From RHLJ01 sp965247355 (lineage in GTDB: Bacteria; Bacteroidota; Rhodothermia; Balneolales; Balneolaceae), in NCBI GenBank assembly GCA_965247355.1, contig OZ252011.1, positions 434,001-498,000 of the forward strand: a DNA stretch of 64,000 nt. The letters are read 5' to 3'. Below the pieces are notes generated by a model, which ran no database searches, was not told the DNA's origin, and was given only the letters and a program-made list of their open reading frames with translations. Shown in pieces: positions 17,631-26,662 of this stretch. A program made the position numbers and the translations under genes. Every line of letters begins with the position of its first letter. The first letter of the stretch is position 1.

Positions 17631-19487
17631 ATGAGAACCAAACTCCTTTTAATAACGCCACCATTTACGCAGCTGAACATGGCCTATCCGGCAACTTCCT
17701 ATCTAAAAGGTTTTTTGGAAGAGTACGATATTTCTGTTTCGCATTGTGATTTAAGCATAGAGCTGTTCACTTCAGTGTTTAATGGTGATTTTTTGAGGAC
17801 TATTTTTCAGGAAGCAGAGGACCTGGGGAATGATCACTATCCAAAGCTTCGGGAAATGAAGGATTGGTACATTTCCAGGGTAGATGAGGTTATCGGATTT
17901 CTTCAAAAACATGATGTTGAAACGGCGTATAAGATTCTTGAACCAGATTTCCTTCCATCAGGTCATCGATTGAAGAATGTTAATACGGACATTAGCTGGG
18001 AAGATGGTGAAACAGGTGTTATTGATAAAGCAAAGCATTACTCCACACTTTTCGTCGAAGAAATAGGGGATTACATTCAGGCCAATGTGGATGAATTTTT
18101 TGCATTCACCAAGTATGCCGAACAAATTGCGACTTCAGCAAGTAGCTTTGATCAGATAGATGAGTTCCTTCAGTATCAACCGACGTTGATAGAAGATGAG
18201 ATGCTGAATCAGTTGGAAGAGCAAATCAAGGAGCATACTCCAGATCTGGTTGGTTTCACGATTCCTTTTCCTGGAAACTTATTTGCAGCGTTAAGGTGTG
18301 CTCAATTTATAAAACAGTTTTATCCTGATATAAAGGTAGCCTTTGGTGGAGGATACTGTAATACAGAATTACGTAGTCTTGAGGATCCACGAATTTTTGA
18401 GGTGGTAGATTTTATATCGCTGGATGATGGGGAAGGACCACTTCTAAAAATGATCCAGTTTCTTGAGGGGGAAGTTGGTATTAATGAATTGGAAAGGACC
18501 TTTGTTCTTGAAAATGATCAGGTAGTTTATAAAAATAAAATCCCCAATACCATTCATCATCACCAAAACTTGCCGGCGCCAAATTATAAGGGATTACCTT
18601 TCAAAAAATATGTGTCCTTTCTGGATGTGGTAAATCCTATGCATCGAATGTGGACCGATAAGAGGTGGAATAAATTGACAATTTCACATGGTTGTTACTG
18701 GAGGCAATGTTCCTTTTGTGATGTGAGCCTGGATTATATTGGTAACTACCAAAACTCAGCTGTAGAGGATTTGGTGGATAAAATGGAAAAAATAATCAAC
18801 GATACAGGGATTCCGGGCTTTCACTTTGTGGATGAAGCGGCTCCACCTAAAATGCTTAAGGCGCTTTCGAAAGAACTGATTAAAAGAAAGCTCTCCATAC
18901 CTTGGTGGACGAACATTCGCTTCGAAAAGACCTTCGATAATGAATTATGCGAGCTAATGGCAAAAGCAGGCTGTATTGCAGTTACGGGTGGTTTGGAAGT
19001 AGCATCCGACCGTTTGCTTGCAAAGATGAAAAAGGGAGTTGATATAGCACAGGTAACAAGAGTTACTCATCATTTTTCACAACATGGTATTCTGGTACAT
19101 GCTTACCTGATGTATGGCTTTCCGACCGAAACGCAACAAGAAACGATTGATTCGTTAGAAGTAGTGAGACAATTATTTGAAAAAAACTGCATTCAATCAG
19201 CATTCTGGCATCAGTTCACAACTACTATTCATAGTCCAATTGGTAAAAATCCTGAAGCATTCGGAATCACTATAACCGGACCTGAATTTAAAGGATTCGC
19301 ACAGAACGATTTATGGCATGAAGATCCTTTGGGAGCAAATCACCCTAAATATACCAAAGGGTTAAATCTGGCATTACATAATTACCTGAATAATACTGGC
19401 TTCAAAGAGGAATTAGACCATTGGTTCGATTTCCCGATTACCCCAACCAGTCACCCTGAGAATTTAATCGAAAGTTTTCTTTCTTAA
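17631..19487 (+). CDS. B12-binding-domain radical SAM protein
   Basis: 618 residues. The N-terminal half has a cobalamin-binding-like Rossmann region (LLLITPPFTQLNMAYPATSYL and DLVGFTIPFPGNLFAALR). The radical SAM half carries the 4Fe-4S cysteines C355, C360 and C363 in GCYWRQCSFCD, a CX4CX2C spacing seen in some B12-type members. It lacks an obvious cobalamin-binding DxHxxG, so B12 use is uncertain. It probably performs a methylation or C-C bond reaction, substrate unknown. It sits directly between dapD and a remnant of the dapD 3' end, suggesting it arrived by insertion at the end of dapD. Confidence 0.85.
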   Translation: MRTKLLLITPPFTQLNMAYPATSYLKGFLEEYDISVSHCDLSIELFTSVFNGDFLRTIFQEAEDLGNDHYPKLREMKDWYISRVDEVIGFLQKHDVETAYKILEPDFLPSGHRLKNVNTDISWEDGETGVIDKAKHYSTLFVEEIGDYIQANVDEFFAFTKYAEQIATSASSFDQIDEFLQYQPTLIEDEMLNQLEEQIKEHTPDLVGFTIPFPGNLFAALRCAQFIKQFYPDIKVAFGGGYCNTELRSLEDPRIFEVVDFISLDDGEGPLLKMIQFLEGEVGINELERTFVLENDQVVYKNKIPNTIHHHQNLPAPNYKGLPFKKYVSFLDVVNPMHRMWTDKRWNKLTISHGCYWRQCSFCDVSLDYIGNYQNSAVEDLVDKMEKIINDTGIPGFHFVDEAAPPKMLKALSKELIKRKLSIPWWTNIRFEKTFDNELCELMAKAGCIAVTGGLEVASDRLLAKMKKGVDIAQVTRVTHHFSQHGILVHAYLMYGFPTETQQETIDSLEVVRQLFEKNCIQSAFWHQFTTTIHSPIGKNPEAFGITITGPEFKGFAQNDLWHEDPLGANHPKYTKGLNLALHNYLNNTGFKEELDHWFDFPITPTSHPENLIESFLS

Positions 19488-19544
19488 ATCTGTAAAGTCG
19501 AAGAATGTAGACTTGTCTTCCGGAGTTCACTCGAAACCCTAGGA

Positions 19545-19616
19545 ACAGTTCTGATTATTGAGAAATACCGAGATGTTGAATCAGATACTTCACTGGAATT
19601 AGAATTTGGGAGCTAA
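19545..19616 (+). pseudogene. Remnant of a dapD 3' end
   Basis: Reading from 19554 gives IIEKYRDVESDTSLELEFGS and a stop at 19614-19616. The C-terminus of DapD is IIVKYRDEDSDASLELEDAL... plus stop. Bases 19553-19600 match the dapD end at most positions. The stretch CCGGAGTT...TAGGAAC just upstream (about 19520-19547) also resembles the dapD segment around 17390-17420. No start codon or rest of the gene exists here. It looks like a displaced or duplicated gene end. Confidence 0.75.
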
Positions 19617-19682
19617 CTTATTATCAGCCACCACAAAGTTAAGTCTGTGAGCTTACTTAAATAAACTCACAGACTTTAAAAA

Positions 19683-22223
19683 TCACTTCTTAATCATATC
19701 TTTAAACGCGTGGCCAAATATGAGGTAAGCTGTGTTCCCACCAATGGTACCTTCATTTTGTCCCCAAAGGAAGGGCCAGTCATCGTAATTCTCAAAATGA
19801 TCTGGTTGACGGAATAACAGACCCGGCGCGACATTACCCGGGATGAATGAGAAATCAGCACGGTTATTTCCATAAAAGACTTCTTTAGGTCGTACTGCTC
19901 CCAGTGTTGAAACCAATGAATAGTTATGATATGGGTGATTACCGAACAACCAATCGGTCGCTTTGAATGCATGACTTTCATCAATAATGTCAGGGAAGTA
20001 TTTATTTGCGAAAGTAATGGTTGTTCCGAATCTCACTATTCCACCAGCTCCAGCCCAGTTTCCTAGACCAATTGGTACACCATAAGGATTATTCTCTTCG
20101 AGTCCGATTACATATTCTTTGTATTGTTCCACGTATGGACGGAGTTTTTCTTTGTACTCATCATCCATATATGGAATGGCTTCAAGCGCGGTTACTATAC
20201 CGAAGTTTACATTACGGTCTAAAACCGGCCATAGTAGTTCAAGGAATTCATCTGCATACTCTTCCTCTCCGGTTGTAATGTATAACTGAAGATTGGTACC
20301 CATATCACCTAATGAGCTCCACCAACCAGAGTTATTATTATCGTTTTCTTCAGCAGCAAGCAATTCATTTGCTTCTTTGAGGAGACGTTGGGACTGAACC
20401 AATGCCCTATCTGCAAGATCATCATTATATCCTTTCAGTGCCCGACTTGCAGCTGCAAAGGTCATTGCTGCTCTAAGGTCAAGACTTGGACTACGGGTTG
20501 TAAATGCCCACATGTCATCTTTAACGCCACTGGATTTACCGTCTGGCTCAACTTCATAGGGGCCAAGTTCGGGATTATAAGGAAGTCCGTCCGTTATGGA
20601 AGCGGCATCACCCAAGTGATGGTAATTATCAAGTACAGCATTGGAAAGTGCATCTGTCATATGCCCAACGATTTCTGCCTGAGCAACCAAATTCAACATT
20701 CCATGTTCAATGTACTGCAATACATCCGGTGTTCCGTCCGGGCGGTGTATATCTACATATCTTTGATCATGATCTATAAATGTCTGGTCACGCTGAGGTT
20801 TGAAATATTCCCAGGCTTGCACAAAATTTTCTACCACAGAAATGTTTGATCCGGTTTCAATATCAAAATCACCGGCATCGAAATACCCACCTACATTTAA
20901 TCCGGGGATGGTTTCATAAGGCTCAAATTCTGTTTCGGTTTCAGGTCCCTGAGCGTGTAAATCAAAGTGATCCGTATTGGTTGGGGCCTGAAGATATCCT
21001 TCCTTAAACGGTTCGCCATGCCATACACGGTAAGCCTGATTTACAAACATATGATTCATATGAATAGGAACCCAGATATCGTTGGTGGCGTCTGTAATTT
21101 GATCGTACACATCATTCTGAATAATGAAATGATTCGTTTTATGATCACCGTATTTAATGAAGTAAATACCGGGAGTCGTTACTGATGAGAAATCAAATTT
21201 CACATAATGGTATTTATAGTAATCTCCCCATGATTCAATATCCCCTGTGAAAGCTTCCGTAATACTTCCATCCGGGTTAATTCTATGGATTGAAGCAGTT
21301 GAAAGAGGAGTGCCCTTTTTGTCAAGTTCAATTACAGATACTTTATTCTGAGAAGGCAAATAACCAACCTGGGAAAAACCAATATTAGGTTCTCTTATCC
21401 AACCTTCAACCGCATTTGGTTGCACGGTCCAGCTAAGTACTTTGCCTGTTTTTCCTGCGGGAAGGAGGCTACGGACAACATACCAACCATTTTGAGCTAG
21501 TATACGTCCATCGAAAAGCATCAGATCAACATCTTCAGATGTAATATTTACCATTCGGGATGGTTCATCAGGAGCAATAATCAGGCTTCGACCGGTTTCG
21601 AGTGGTAGTGGATCTATATATTCTCCGGTTCCTCTATCATCAGCGGTAACGTATCCTCTATACTGCTTGATTTTTTCACTGTTAGGTTTGGTAACCGTAT
21701 TTCCTACTACATACTTTGGGAATAAGTTAATTCTACCATCCATCAAATAGGTTTTGCTCCAATATTGAGAGGGCAGGAATTCAAGGTTGAATCCGGCATC
21801 TCCTTCAAGTTCTGAAGGAACAGGTTCATCAAGAAAGACAGAAATTTCAACACCATTGCTCTTAGCTGTTACAACTACGCGCGATTCAAAATCAAAATCG
21901 TCATATCGCAGTGTTGCTTGGATAGTTTTTGAGTCCTGACTTACAATTCGGTTTGAAATATCAGGTACTAAATCCCACTGTTCCGGAGTGTTGCTTAATC
22001 TGATTGCACCACCCTGAGCTGATCTTACACCATGGTGAATAATTTCTATTCCGGCGTTTTTTTCATCATTGAACCCCCCGGTAAAAAGATTGCTGTATAC
22101 AAGAACATTTACGCCCTGTGTTTCAAAATATTCCAGATTGTTGAGTTCTAAATCCTGACTCCAAACGTTATTGGAAACTGCAAATAATAGAACCAGAAGT
22201 GATAGGGTGGTTAGTTTTTTCAT
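19683..22223 (-). CDS. Glycoside hydrolase family 9 protein, secreted
   Basis: Exported beta-glucan hydrolase candidate. ATG at 22223 gives MKKLTTLSL... with a signal peptide ending NVWSQ; the longer frame start at 22283 adds an unlikely leader. Residues ~20-270 are an unassigned beta-sandwich region, then a CelD_N-type Ig domain (GFSQVGYLPSQNKVSVIEL). The (alpha/alpha)6 GH9 catalytic domain contains GGYFDAGDFD, PDVLQYIEHGM and NNSGWWSSLGDMG. It has no T9SS tail. GH9 enzymes include endoglucanases and exo-glucosaminidases; the exact bond is unknown. It is transcribed with the amidohydrolase further upstream on the same strand. Confidence 0.88.
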   Translation of the reverse strand: MKKLTTLSLLVLLFAVSNNVWSQDLELNNLEYFETQGVNVLVYSNLFTGGFNDEKNAGIEIIHHGVRSAQGGAIRLSNTPEQWDLVPDISNRIVSQDSKTIQATLRYDDFDFESRVVVTAKSNGVEISVFLDEPVPSELEGDAGFNLEFLPSQYWSKTYLMDGRINLFPKYVVGNTVTKPNSEKIKQYRGYVTADDRGTGEYIDPLPLETGRSLIIAPDEPSRMVNITSEDVDLMLFDGRILAQNGWYVVRSLLPAGKTGKVLSWTVQPNAVEGWIREPNIGFSQVGYLPSQNKVSVIELDKKGTPLSTASIHRINPDGSITEAFTGDIESWGDYYKYHYVKFDFSSVTTPGIYFIKYGDHKTNHFIIQNDVYDQITDATNDIWVPIHMNHMFVNQAYRVWHGEPFKEGYLQAPTNTDHFDLHAQGPETETEFEPYETIPGLNVGGYFDAGDFDIETGSNISVVENFVQAWEYFKPQRDQTFIDHDQRYVDIHRPDGTPDVLQYIEHGMLNLVAQAEIVGHMTDALSNAVLDNYHHLGDAASITDGLPYNPELGPYEVEPDGKSSGVKDDMWAFTTRSPSLDLRAAMTFAAASRALKGYNDDLADRALVQSQRLLKEANELLAAEENDNNNSGWWSSLGDMGTNLQLYITTGEEEYADEFLELLWPVLDRNVNFGIVTALEAIPYMDDEYKEKLRPYVEQYKEYVIGLEENNPYGVPIGLGNWAGAGGIVRFGTTITFANKYFPDIIDESHAFKATDWLFGNHPYHNYSLVSTLGAVRPKEVFYGNNRADFSFIPGNVAPGLLFRQPDHFENYDDWPFLWGQNEGTIGGNTAYLIFGHAFKDMIKK

Positions 22224-22367
22224 GCTTAGTAAGAATAAATGTAGTTTTGACACTATGATCAATAAAAAATGAGTTATAAGCAAAGCTGAATAGAGGTATT
22301 AATAGCACATTAATAAATACAGAAAAGACATGAATTAGAAAGGCAGAAAGTTAAGCCTTATTTATCT

Positions 22368-23636
22368 CTAAAAGATTTTTCCTGCCCGTATTACATTATC
22401 AATTGATAAAGTATGTTCTATATTTTCTACGGGGTTTGAGTTGAGAATAACGAAATCTGCGGCTTTTCCCACTTCGATTGATCCGTATATATCCTGAATT
22501 CCCAGAAATAAAGTAGGATTGTAGGTTGCCATTTGTAGAATATCGAACGTTGGAATCCCAATACTATGCATAAGAGCCATTTCTTCATGTAAACTATAGC
22601 CGGGATAAATAAACTGCATCCCGGAAAAATCAGTCCCAAGTAAGAAGGGAATACCATTGTCATAAAATGATTTGATAAGTCTTTTCTGGCTTTCCAGCTT
22701 CTTTTCCAATAGTGTCAAATCGGCTTCTGTTTTAGGAGAATTCGCAGTAGCAGTTTTAACCTGATCCCATTCGAATTTTAAGTCACTATCTAGTTCTTCA
22801 AATAAAGGATGATAGAAAAATTCACCATTTTCGAATTCATATTTACGCTGATAGATTAACAGAGTAGGGGAAAACCAATTTCCATTTGATTGTGCAAGTC
22901 GGGCAAAGGCTGAAATTCTCTCTGAATCGTTAGCTAATATTTCTAAACGATTTAGGTGCTCAAAGCTTTTTTGGCCCAATTGGGAGGCCTTTTCCGGTGT
23001 GATGTATTCCGAAATGTGTCCCGAAAATGGAATATTTTTTTCTTGCGAATACACCGAGATACTATCTAAGACTTCATCAGAAAGCAAAGAATAGACTTTA
23101 AAAAAATCTACATTTCGATGATACAGGCTATCTAAAACTACTCTTACATTAGATGGAGTGGCAGATACACTAAATGCCGGGTGAATGGGTTTTTTTCCAT
23201 CAAGTATTGGTCCCGAACCAAATAAAATAGGTGAAGAATGAGGACTTTCTTTCACTTTTTCTTTAAAGATTTTAAGAATATCTGCGTCACCACCCATGTC
23301 CCGAATCCCAGTAACACCATAGTTTAAGAAAGTTGGAAATAATTGTTCGGCCAGGCTCTCTTTCCAGGCAATGTGAACATGCATATCCCAAAAACCCGGG
23401 ATAATAAATTTCCCGGTTCCATTCATAATAGTGTCTGCTTCAAATATTGGAATATGTTCACGATCAGTAATTTTGTCAATTCGACCTTCTTTAATAAAAA
23501 TAGTCTGATCCGGTATTATTTTTAAGTTTTTAGTATCAATGATTGAGATATGATGAACAACGAGGTCATATTCCTCTGTTCTATTCTGACAATTTAAAAG
23601 CAGAATAAATGATAAAATGAATATGGTTTTATTCAT
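22368..23636 (-). CDS. Amidohydrolase-family lipoprotein
   Basis: Metal-dependent amidohydrolase with a lipoprotein signal ending in LLLNC, so it is tethered to the envelope. The TIM-barrel metal motifs are visible: FWDMHVH near the N-terminus, a His in FSGHISEY, HLNRL and the late Asp in LLGTDFSG. A composite beta domain ends with the GSIEVGKAADFVIL signature shared by imidazolonepropionase and prolidase-like members. Its substrate (cyclic amide, dipeptide or other) cannot be read from sequence. Length of 422 residues fits the family. Confidence 0.88.
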   Translation of the reverse strand: MNKTIFILSFILLLNCQNRTEEYDLVVHHISIIDTKNLKIIPDQTIFIKEGRIDKITDREHIPIFEADTIMNGTGKFIIPGFWDMHVHIAWKESLAEQLFPTFLNYGVTGIRDMGGDADILKIFKEKVKESPHSSPILFGSGPILDGKKPIHPAFSVSATPSNVRVVLDSLYHRNVDFFKVYSLLSDEVLDSISVYSQEKNIPFSGHISEYITPEKASQLGQKSFEHLNRLEILANDSERISAFARLAQSNGNWFSPTLLIYQRKYEFENGEFFYHPLFEELDSDLKFEWDQVKTATANSPKTEADLTLLEKKLESQKRLIKSFYDNGIPFLLGTDFSGMQFIYPGYSLHEEMALMHSIGIPTFDILQMATYNPTLFLGIQDIYGSIEVGKAADFVILNSNPVENIEHTLSIDNVIRAGKIF

Positions 23637-23696
23637 TCAAAACTAGGGTCAATTGAGATTGGTCTTTAGATTAGTGTGTAAATATATGATGTAGAT

Positions 23697-24833
23697 TTAA
23701 TCAATGCTTTCCCACCAGTTACTAAAATTATAAGTAGAATCATTTAAATCCACTTTTGTACCGAGCATTGGAGTAAAAAGAGGAATTGGACTCTCTCTTT
23801 CCTGATTTAACTTTGCGACTCTGTTCAGAGGTTCATCCCATTGATGTGTAGCTAAAACATATTTTGAGGAGTGAACAGGAAAGAGTTGTTTTGCATTCAG
23901 GTCATGGGCAGCCTGAAGAACCTGATCAGGATGTAAATGGATCTCTTTCCAGGCATCATTGTACTGACCATTATCAAGGATCACCAGATCGATTTCCTCA
24001 AACCTATTTCCTATTTCTTTAAAGAAGGTATCGTAGCCACTATCTCCACCTACATAGATTTTCATAGTTGGGGATTCAATCAAATAAGAAGCCCAAAGCG
24101 TGTTTTTTGCAGAGAATCCACGTCCGGAGAAATGGCGGGCCGGTAGGGTATGGATCGTAAACCCTGAATCCACTTCATGACTTTCATACCAATCTTTTTC
24201 TGCAATCTTATTTTCCGGATATCCCCAGTGTTTGAAATGGGAACCGACTCCTAATCCACAGATTACGTTTTTGATTTTACTTTCCAGAGCAGTGATAGTT
24301 TTGTAGTCCAGATGATCATAGTGGTCATGACTGATAATCAGGTAATCAATCTCAGGTATATCATCGGGAGTATACTGGTCTGTTCCGGGGAATGCTTTAA
24401 CGGTTCCGGGAATAGGGGAGGCATATCCACTAAAAACCGGGTCGACAAGTATTTTGACTCCATCCAGATGGATGAAATAGGAGGAATGTCCAAACCAAAC
24501 CAACACATTCTCATCTTCAGCCAGGTTCAATAGATCTGTTTTATTTGATGGTATTGGTTCACTGGGTTTGGTTCTTGGGTGTTTTACAAAAAACTGATTA
24601 TAAAGGATCCCAAATGTGGAATACCCTTCAGTAATATCTGGAGTGTGAGAAAGATTTTTAAATATTCCATCCTTGAAATTTGGTGATTCTGAAATCCGAT
24701 CCAGATGGTCTCCTGATGGAGCTTTTCCAAATTGAGCTTGTTTCATAAAGATGAAAGTCGAAATTGCTAAAACAGCAATAAGTACAAATAGCGTGGTCAT
24801 TGTAATTTTTATGAGATTGAATAATTTTTTCAT
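23697..24833 (-). CDS. MBL-fold metallohydrolase (UlaG/NAPE-PLD-like), membrane-anchored
   Basis: From ATG at 24833 the protein begins with a hydrophobic helix (LIKITMTTLFVLIAVLAIST) and continues into a metallo-beta-lactamase fold. It has SHDHYDHLDY (HxHxDH), LPARHFSGRG and GGDSGYDTFF. The VWFGHSSYFIHLDGVKILVD block is typical of the UlaG/NAPE-PLD branch (L-ascorbate-6-P lactonase, phospholipase D). An alternative ATG at 24875 lies inside the small frame upstream. A TetR operator-like palindrome lies upstream, so it is probably controlled by the adjacent TetR protein. Confidence 0.88.
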   Translation of the reverse strand: MKKLFNLIKITMTTLFVLIAVLAISTFIFMKQAQFGKAPSGDHLDRISESPNFKDGIFKNLSHTPDITEGYSTFGILYNQFFVKHPRTKPSEPIPSNKTDLLNLAEDENVLVWFGHSSYFIHLDGVKILVDPVFSGYASPIPGTVKAFPGTDQYTPDDIPEIDYLIISHDHYDHLDYKTITALESKIKNVICGLGVGSHFKHWGYPENKIAEKDWYESHEVDSGFTIHTLPARHFSGRGFSAKNTLWASYLIESPTMKIYVGGDSGYDTFFKEIGNRFEEIDLVILDNGQYNDAWKEIHLHPDQVLQAAHDLNAKQLFPVHSSKYVLATHQWDEPLNRVAKLNQERESPIPLFTPMLGTKVDLNDSTYNFSNWWESID

Positions 24834-24846
24834 CAGGTTTTTACCA

Positions 24847-24960
24847 TCAAATGTTTGTATGAGTGAAATCATCAAACAATTCGTTTACTACTAATTCTGA
24901 AACTTTACCTGAGTAGGCACCAATAGCTCCAATTATCAAGGACGATATTACATTGTTCAT
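24847..24960 (-). CDS. Possible 37-aa membrane peptide
   Basis: ATG at 24960 to TGA at 24847 encodes a short peptide with a hydrophobic, glycine-containing helix (VISSLIIGAIGAYSG). It lies between the TetR operator and the MBL-fold gene on the same strand and ends 14 bases from the preferred MBL start. It could be a real small protein or a leader peptide; no homologue is recognised. Confidence 0.3.
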   Translation of the reverse strand: MNNVISSLIIGAIGAYSGKVSELVVNELFDDFTHTNI

Positions 24961-24978
24961 ATTAACGAAATAAATAGA

Positions 24979-24996
24979 AGTGAGTAATCACTCATT
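24979..24996. promoter_or_regulatory. TetR operator-like palindrome, copy 1
   Basis: AGTGAGTAATCACTCATT: 7-base arms around a 4-base centre with one mismatch. The same sequence, with two substitutions, occurs at 25537-25554. It lies between the TetR gene end and the MBL-fold transcription unit, where it could repress that unit. Confidence 0.65.
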
Positions 24997-25011
24997 ACTA
25001 ACGTAAATTTT

Positions 25012-25533
25012 TTAGAGTCCATATTTTTGAAGAATTAGTGCTCTTAGTTTATTGCGATCGGTGACCTGGTTCTTAATCAATGCAGTACTAACCCCATCCA
25101 GAGTTTGGAGTAGTAATTCTGCTTCTAAAGAGGGTAATTTATAGCCTAACTGTTCAAAGGCATTAGTTGCAGATTCAGCCAAAGGTTTCATTTTTTCATT
25201 GGAATCATATCCAAGCTCCCATTTGAGCTTGTATTGGAGTTTCCAAAACTCAAATTCATCTTCTGATATCTGAAACGGGATATTAATCAGTTTCTTAATT
25301 CTCTGGAGCGGATCACTTTCCATGACTACATCTGCATAAATCAGCTTGAATTGTTCTTCGCCTTCTTTCATAATGGCTTTTAATAAACCAGCCTTATTTT
25401 TGAAATGCTTGAAAACCAACCCTTCTGAAACACCAGCGGCTTTAGCAACTTTATTAGTGGAAGTTGCATTGAAGCCCTCTTTCGCAAATAGCTCTAGGGC
25501 AGTATTTAATATGGTTTCTTTTTTTTCAGTCAT
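25012..25533 (-). CDS. TetR/AcrR-family transcriptional regulator
   Basis: 173-residue repressor. The N-terminal helix-turn-helix is canonical: ILNTALELFAKEGFNATSTNKVAKAAGVS and LVFKHFKNKAGLLKAI (residues ~7-55). The C-terminal ligand-binding part is short and unassigned. Its own start is covered by the palindrome at 25537-25554, and a near-identical palindrome lies downstream before the MBL-fold gene. This implies autoregulation plus control of that neighbour. The effector is unknown. Confidence 0.92.
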   Translation of the reverse strand: MTEKKETILNTALELFAKEGFNATSTNKVAKAAGVSEGLVFKHFKNKAGLLKAIMKEGEEQFKLIYADVVMESDPLQRIKKLINIPFQISEDEFEFWKLQYKLKWELGYDSNEKMKPLAESATNAFEQLGYKLPSLEAELLLQTLDGVSTALIKNQVTDRNKLRALILQKYGL

Positions 25534-25536
25534 AAA

Positions 25537-25554
25537 AGTAAGTAATCACTCACT
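25537..25554. promoter_or_regulatory. TetR operator-like palindrome, copy 2
   Basis: AGTAAGTAATCACTCACT, four bases upstream of the TetR start codon, also in the divergent gap to the GH lipoprotein at 25603. It matches copy 1 at 16 of 18 positions. Its place indicates autoregulation. Confidence 0.7.
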
Positions 25555-25602
25555 AATGTAAGATTGATTTCTAGAAATCCAAAATTAGATTTACTTTAGG
25601 CT

Positions 25603-26604
25603 ATGAAAAAATTTTTACTACTCCCGCTTATTTTAATCCTTGTTATTGGTTGTTCCAAGCAGCAAGAAAATTCAGAAGTTATAATTTCAGAAAGAAAGAT
25701 CTTACTGAATGGTGAACCATATTTCATAAAAGGTATTTGTTATCATCCGGTACAAAAGGGAGAAACGAATCGTGATTTTAGCCTAATAAAAGAAGACCTG
25801 GCTATTATGAAAGAAGCAGGGATCAACACAATTCGTGTATATGAACCTATTACTGAAGAGTGGGTATTAGATGCTATAGCTGAAGCCGGAATGAAAGTGA
25901 TTATTGGTTTTGGGTACAATCAGGATGGAAACTATGATATTCTATCAGGAACTTTTGTTGATTACATAGAGATGTATAAGGAACATGAGTCTATTCTCAT
26001 GTGGGAATTAGGGAATGAGTACAATTATCATCCGGAATGGTTTGAGGGTGATATCACAAACTGGTATACACGATTGGAAGCTGCAACTCGCCTGATTCAT
26101 CAAATTGATAAAAAGCATCCGGTAACAACGGCGCATGGGGAAATACCTGACTCTTTAGCATTAGCAATGGTCCCATCAATGGATGTTTGGGGAATGAATG
26201 TATACAGATGGGATGATCCTGAAACGATTTATCAGGAATGGGCCGAAGTTAGTGACAAACCTATGTACTTATCTGAAGCAGGCGGAGATAGTTACATGAC
26301 AATCACAAAAGATGGGTATGAAGAAGGAATTAATGAAAAAGCGCAGGCTGATGCGAATCGGAATATTTTGGATGATGTTTTTCGTAATAAAGAAATCGGT
26401 TCGGGAGTAACGTTATTTCAGTTCACCGATGGATGGTGGAAAGCAGGCAATCCCGAAACACAGGATCCCGGAGGCTGGGCTCCGAACAGCAGTGGAGTTC
26501 CTTATGACGGAACGCCAAATGAAGAATACTGGGGAATCGTGGATATAGACAGAAATAAGAAGGCTACATTCTCGGTAGTAAAAGATAAGTTTACTCAGAA
26601 ATAG
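25603..26604 (+). CDS. GH2/GH5-like (clan GH-A) glycosidase lipoprotein
   Basis: 333-residue lipoprotein with lipobox VIGC (Cys17). The remainder is a single (beta/alpha)8 barrel like the catalytic domain of GH2 without its flanking beta-sandwiches. It has the N-terminal FIKGICYHPVQKG and NTIRVYEP, acid/base Glu139 in ELGNEYN and probable nucleophile Glu225 in YLSEAGGD. These positions define a retaining clan GH-A glycosidase. The substrate is not readable; the adjacent beta-1,3-glucan genes suggest a beta-glucan or related oligosaccharide. Confidence 0.8.
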   Translation: MKKFLLLPLILILVIGCSKQQENSEVIISERKILLNGEPYFIKGICYHPVQKGETNRDFSLIKEDLAIMKEAGINTIRVYEPITEEWVLDAIAEAGMKVIIGFGYNQDGNYDILSGTFVDYIEMYKEHESILMWELGNEYNYHPEWFEGDITNWYTRLEAATRLIHQIDKKHPVTTAHGEIPDSLALAMVPSMDVWGMNVYRWDDPETIYQEWAEVSDKPMYLSEAGGDSYMTITKDGYEEGINEKAQADANRNILDDVFRNKEIGSGVTLFQFTDGWWKAGNPETQDPGGWAPNSSGVPYDGTPNEEYWGIVDIDRNKKATFSVVKDKFTQK

Positions 26605-26617
26605 AGTTGGTTATTAC

Positions 26618-26649
26618 AATAGCCCCCGACTAGATCCGGGGGCTATTTA
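26618..26649. terminator. Bidirectional hairpin terminator
   Basis: AATAGCCCCCG and CGGGGGCTATT (26618-26647) form a strong GC stem around an ACTAGATC-type loop, with T-rich sequence after it. It lies between the convergent glycosidase (stop 26604) and phosphorylase (stop 26663) genes and can serve both. Confidence 0.85.
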
Positions 26650-26662
26650 TAAGAATCTTTTT

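Noticed and set aside
20021..21185. Several plus-strand frames inside the GH9 gene
   Set aside because: They are antisense to a clear GH9 gene with conserved motifs and have no starts with support.
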